From Elusimicrobiales bacterium (GTDB taxonomy: Bacteria > Elusimicrobiota > Elusimicrobia > Elusimicrobiales > UBA9959), in NCBI GenBank assembly GCA_028713125.1, contig JAQTOU010000004.1, positions 246,077-310,076 on the forward strand: a stretch of 64,000 nt of DNA, written 5' to 3'. A program made the position numbers and the translations under genes. A model generated the notes under the pieces. The model was given only the letters and a program-made list of their open reading frames with translations. It did no database searches and was not told the DNA's origin. How positions within the stretch are numbered: position 1 is the stretch's first letter; each line of letters opens with the position of its first letter. Positions 15,001 through 21,000 of the stretch are shown here, piece by piece.

Positions 15001-18000
15001 GCGCCGATAAAGCCCATCCTGAAGCTGGAGGTTCCCGAGATGACCGGCTGGGCCGCCTCCACGCAGTCGGTCACTATCACTCCGGACCTGACCTACCGCG
15101 TCAATGTCAGCTCCAGCGCCGGGCAGGTCCTGACCGCGGGCGTCACCTCGCAGTTCTTCCTGATGTCCATAGAGGACCATTACGGCAACCCCACCCCCGT
15201 GTCCGGCGGCCAGGAGGACGCTCTCAACGCCGGCGTCGCGTTCACGATGAATTCCAGTTCGCTCGGCGACGTGAAGTTCGCGGCTCCGAACGCCTCCGGC
15301 TTCGTTTCTCCGCCCGGCACGGCCGTGATGGCCCTGGGCCAGGCTACCACCAGCTTCTACCTGATAGACACCCTGGTCTCGGCGCCGACGCACCAGATGA
15401 CCATTACCACGGTGCTGTCGAAGGGCTGGCTGCCGGCCATTTCTTCGTACACCGTTACCCCGAACCTGCCGGACCACGTCGCTTTCGCCAGCCTGCCCCG
15501 CCGCCTGGTGGCCGGAACCACCGTGCAGTACTTGGATTACCTGCTGGGCATAACCACCCCGACCCCGGTGGGGGTGGTGCTTAAGGACCGCTATGAGAAC
15601 AATACCACCACCTCTTCGGTGGTCAGGTTCAGATTCTCTGCGGCGCGCACTACTACGTTCGGCGGCATAGACGCGTCTACGCCCACGCTGTCCACGAATC
15701 CCAGCTGGCACCTGCTTAAGACCAGCCCGTACGACCTTGATATGCCGCCCGGCAGCTCCTACGCCAGTATTTACGTCTGGGACACTATCGTAGGCTCGGC
15801 GGCGATCACCGTCAACTCGACCATTCTCTCCAACGCGCAGAGCCTGCCGGCGGTAACCCAGGACCAATTCATAACTCCCGGCAACGCGGCTTACCTGACG
15901 CTGCACCATCCCTACGTTCTCACCAACCCGCTGCGCGTGCGCTCGGCCGGCTACCTGAAGCTGCGCGCCCGCGACCAGTACGGTAATATAGCCTCCGGCG
16001 ACAGCGTGAACGGGAAATATTACCTGGGCAAGGTCAATATGCGGACCAATACCAAGGGCTCCGCCGACCTTTGGGCTTATCCCGCTCCGAATACCACCGA
16101 CTACACCTTTATCCAGGCGGACGCCGGCGAGCACCAGCTGCTGGTGCAGGATACCCTGGTGGAGACGCTGAAAGTCAGCGCGACCGATTACAACAACCCG
16201 CTGATCTACGGCTATACCGGCGACTCGAGCCGCGGTATGCCCGTAGGTTCGAACGCGGACGTGGTGCTGTCCGGCCTGGTGATAACTCCCAGGGATTTCG
16301 CGCCCGAAGACCCCCTGCCGGTCTCCAAGACCTCGATAGGGATAAGCAAGTACGCCATCTACCAGGGCGACGGCGTCATCGCGGACGTGCCCTCCCCCGT
16401 GCCCATGCTGCGCCTCACGATGCAGGCCATGCCCGCGGGCGCGCCTTCGTCCTACATGCAGTCGGTGCAGGTCAAGAGCTCCGGCACGCTGGCTAATTCG
16501 GATATCATCGAGATCGGGATGTACGCCGACAATACGGCGGCCGGCCAGCAGGGCGTCTTCGACGGAGAAGCCGTACTGGGCGCCAAGCCCGTAGATATCT
16601 TCATGTCCAGCGGCACCTATGACGAAAGCCTGCGGGGCTGGAAATTCGAGGACCTCAGCGTCAAGGTCGGCACGGCCGCCATTGTCTCCAACACGGCGCG
16701 CAATTTCTTCTTCGCGGTGCGCATGTCCACGGTGGCGGCCACCCCGCGCAGCTTCGCGCTGATGATGGACAACCCGGACTTCGTGGTGCTGAACTCCACG
16801 CTGGTCGGCGTGGCGTACAATAATTTCCCGATAATCACCGCGACCTCCCCGGTGCGCAACCAGCCCGCTACCATACGCATAGAGGGTTCGGATATAGGCG
16901 CCTGGTGGCAGGCCGGGGTCGACGCCGGCAAGAACGCCTACGTCGAGCAGGGCGTGGACCGCGCCGGGTTCCTGGCGATAAAGGCCTGGACGGACAATTT
17001 CACCGGTACCATAAGGTCCTTCAGGATAATCAAGACCGGCACCGGCTCCGGCTCGGACCTGAAGAGCGTGCGGCTGTTCCTGGAAACGGATACCGACACC
17101 TCCACGTCCACCGTGCGCACTTTCGACAAGGCCATAGACAAGGAAGTGACGGATCCGGCCAACCCGCCCGTCTTCAACCCGGCCGACCCCGGGACCTTCG
17201 TCCTGCCGCTCTATAACCCCGGCGTGGACGGCCTGGTCTCCATAGCTACCCGCACGTATTACGTGGTTTACGAGTTCAAGCCGGACGCCATCCCTTCGCC
17301 GATGCCCCCGGACCCGGCCACCATGATAACCCACGGCGCGCGCCTTGAAAACTCCGCCGTGAGCCTTATGGACGGCGTGGTGGGCGCCTTCTCGCCCGTC
17401 GCTTCCTCCACGGTGCCCCTGTACGCTACTTCGGACATGGTCTACCTGGCGGACGTGAACAAGTCGGCGCCCAACGACTTCAGCAAGCCCTCTTTCGTGA
17501 CCCAGAACGACAAGAACAAGGCCGTGGTCCGCCTCACGATGCAGATCAAGGACACCATCGGTTCCGCGGTCTGGAAGGGCCTCAAGCTGGACCGCTGGGT
17601 GACCGGCGCCGAGAACGGGAATACGCCCGCGTGGAACAAGGTTACCGACGTCAAGAAGATAAGCGTCTGGCACGATTCCAACAAGGACGGCCTGCTGGAG
17701 ACCACCGGCACGGTGAAGGATACCGAGGTCATCCTTATAGGTTCGCAGGACAGGAAGTTCCCGTACGACACCCTCAAGACCCCGCTGGTCTCCACCGATA
17801 CGGTCATCCGCGTAGTGGATATCCAGAAGTTCTTCCCGTCCGACAGCCCCTTCCCGCGCGCGCCGGGAAGGCTGGTGATCAACGACGGCCAGGCGGACCC
17901 GGCTTTCAAGGAAGTCGTCTATTATAACAGCGTGGACGTCCTGACCAACACTTTCGGCGGGATCACCCGCGCCGCGGAAGGGACAGCTAAAGTGCTCTGG

Positions 18001-21000
18001 TCCAGCGGCACCGTGATCTCCGGCCAGGCCATCCTGCCGCTGATAGGGGAGGGCGGCAACATGGACGGGCAGGTGATCTTCACCGAGCCCAAGGACTATT
18101 TCGTCACCTACGACATAGACCCGCTGGCCAATGTCTCAAATTTCTCCTATCTCGGCATGGCCACGCGCTCTACCGACTACTTCCTCATCGACGCGCCCAA
18201 GTTCATGAGCCCCGCCAATATAGGCGTTTCCAGCCCGGGCAAGACCCTCTCGCTGATAGGCGGCGTGGCTGAATACGCCGACTCGGTCATGGTGAGGGCG
18301 ACCGACACCATTACCGGGGACACGCTGCAGCAGAAAGCCGTCAACCAGCCGATATTGAGCTTTACGGTCGAAACCGACGTGGCCGACGCGGTCTGGCGCT
18401 GGATGCTGGTTTACGCCACCGGCACGGTCATCAAGGACGCCACAGCCGCCAACGACGTCTCGGCGGTAAAGGTCTGGTACGACAAGGATAATAACGGCTT
18501 CCTGGGCCCCAACGACACGCTGGTCGGTTCCGGGACTTTCGGCAACACTATCTTCGGCCCGCTGGCGGCCAGGGTGGACCTCTCCACGCAGCGCGTGATC
18601 ACGCCGGACGAGGCTACGGCCCGCGCGCTCTCGCGGCGCTATTTCCTGACCTACGACATGAAGGACTCCGCCCTGCCCAACGACGCTTTCGGCAACTCGC
18701 GCTTCATCGGCGCCTATCTCAAGCCGGAGTCCTTCGCGCAGAATAGCCCGAGCGCCGACGACCCGTCCAAGAATTCCATCTCCCTGCCGAACTACTTCTC
18801 GCAGGCGTCTTCCAACCTGACCTTCACCTCCAAGGTCCGCGAGATCATCTCGGCGCCCAGCACCATTACGGTGCTGACCGAGCAGATCTTCGCTCCTAAC
18901 GGGGGGGCGTCGGCGCCCGCCATACGCCTGGCGGCGGATGTGAACACCACGGGGGCCAGTGACGCCGCCTGGGCGGTGGTCTCTACCGCGGGCCTGCCCA
19001 CGTCCGGCTATCTCACGGCGGATAACGAGATAATAAAATACGACGGCATTGTCGGAACCTCGCTGTGGATGGTCACGCGGGGCGCCTTCAGCACCCCGAT
19101 CGTGACGCACAGTTCCGGGACCGCGATGGGCATCATGGTTTCGCAGGGCACCGATAACTATCCCTTCCTTAAGATGTCGCTGACGACCTCCGGCTACGGC
19201 GTGCGCTGGAAAGGCTTCAAGCTGGTCCGCAAGCAGCCGTCCGGCGTCAACGGCTACGACTCCGACGTGGCCAACATAAGGGTCTGGAAGGATAACGGAA
19301 ACGGGGTGTTCGACCGCGACGCCGCTACCGGCATGAACACCGCGGACACGGTGATAGGCACCGGGCGTTTCGGAGAGAACGATCCCGTGGGCAAGGCCAC
19401 CGTCTACGTGGTGGACCCCGCCCTGAACAAGCAGGACTACGTGGTCGTGAGCGCTACGCCCACCGTGATCTTCATCTCGATGGACATCGACAAGACCGCC
19501 CGGTTCTCCCACGCCCAGCTGCAGCCGCAGAACGACGTGTTGGGCGTGCAGATCCCGTTCGAGACCAACTTTATCTTCGGCCCCGACAACTCGGGCCACA
19601 ACGCGAGCTTCCTGAAGCCCGTGGAGAGCCCGGCCGCCGTCCTGATGCCCACGCTCAACAATATCTCGCTCACTCCCGAGGATATCTCGCCGGTGACGGT
19701 GGTACAGAACGACAAGAGCGTCGGCCTGCTGGCCATGCGCATGGTCACCGACAAGACTTCGGCGCGCATCGAGGCGATAAAACTGGACCGCCGCGGGACC
19801 AGCAGCGACTCGGACATAGACCTGATAAAGGTCTGGCAGGACTCCAATGACAACTGTATCCTTGATTCCGTGGATACTGCCAGCACTACGACCGGGATGT
19901 ACCCGAACCTGATGAGCTACGGCAACGAGGCCTATTCCTCCGGCACGGTCAATATCGTGCTGAAGAACGCTATCGTGGTCACCACCGTGCCGTCCTGCGC
20001 TTTCATAAGCTACGACATGTCCCAGTTCGCGAAAGTGGGCTCCGGCGCGGGTCTCACTATCAATTCCGCCGCGGACTTCACTGTCGGCATCCCCAATACG
20101 CTCGCTCTCTCGACTTGGCCTATAAATACCATGCCGATAACGGTGCAGGAGATCCCTTCCTTCGTGACCATGGGCGTCTACGATATGGCGGCCGAGCTGG
20201 TGCAGACGGGCGGCGTGGGCCAGGCCCAGATCAGGGTCCCGGTGGTCCGCCTCAACCTCGCCACCGAGGCCGGCAACGCGCGCTGGAGCGCCATAAAAGT
20301 CCAGCGCACCGGCGCCTCCAACGACCCCAACGCGCCGTTCGCCAGGAACACGGACGTCAAGTTCGTCTCGATCTACCAGGACTCCAACCAGAACGACCTC
20401 CTGGACGTGAACGATGTGAACGTCTCGGAGGCCAAGACCACGCTGTACGCGCCCTTCACCTCTACCGACACGGTTCCGTTCCACCTGGTCCTGGATTCCG
20501 TCTCCGGCTTCCCGTCCGCGGGCCGCATCTATATCAGCGAGGCCGAGCTCGCCACCTATAACAGCACCGGCACTACGCCTTCCGGCAAGCCGTACCTGAA
20601 CGTAATGTCCAGAGGCGAGAAGCTCGGCGACCTTACGACACCTAAGGTCAACCATCCCGCCCAGGCCGTGGTTCGGAAAGTCGATCTCTACGACCAGGAC
20701 AACGTTCTTAACACCCAGATCCAGATCAACCTTTCCCAGGTACAGACTTTGAGCCCGCTGCCGCAGACATATTTCGCCGTGTACGACATAGGCGAACAGG
20801 CCGTGAAGGCGAACAAGGTCGGCCTTATGGTGCGCGACAGGTCCTGGCTGACGGTCAATATCCCGCATGATATCTCTCCCAGTATCTACATGGGCGTGAC
20901 CAAGGTGCTGAACAGGGGAACCTATCTGGACGTTTACCCGTTCAGCTCCAGCCTTGTGCCTATACGGGCCATAACCCTTACCGCCTCCGGCATGAACGTT

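Noticed and set aside
14866..17673. Antisense ORF of 935 residues in the giant gene, and similar ones at 18136-20868 and 53473-56097
   Set aside because: The reading frames are mirror frames of GC-rich coding sequence. Their products are rich in Arg, Gly, His and Val without domains, signal sequences or ribosome sites.
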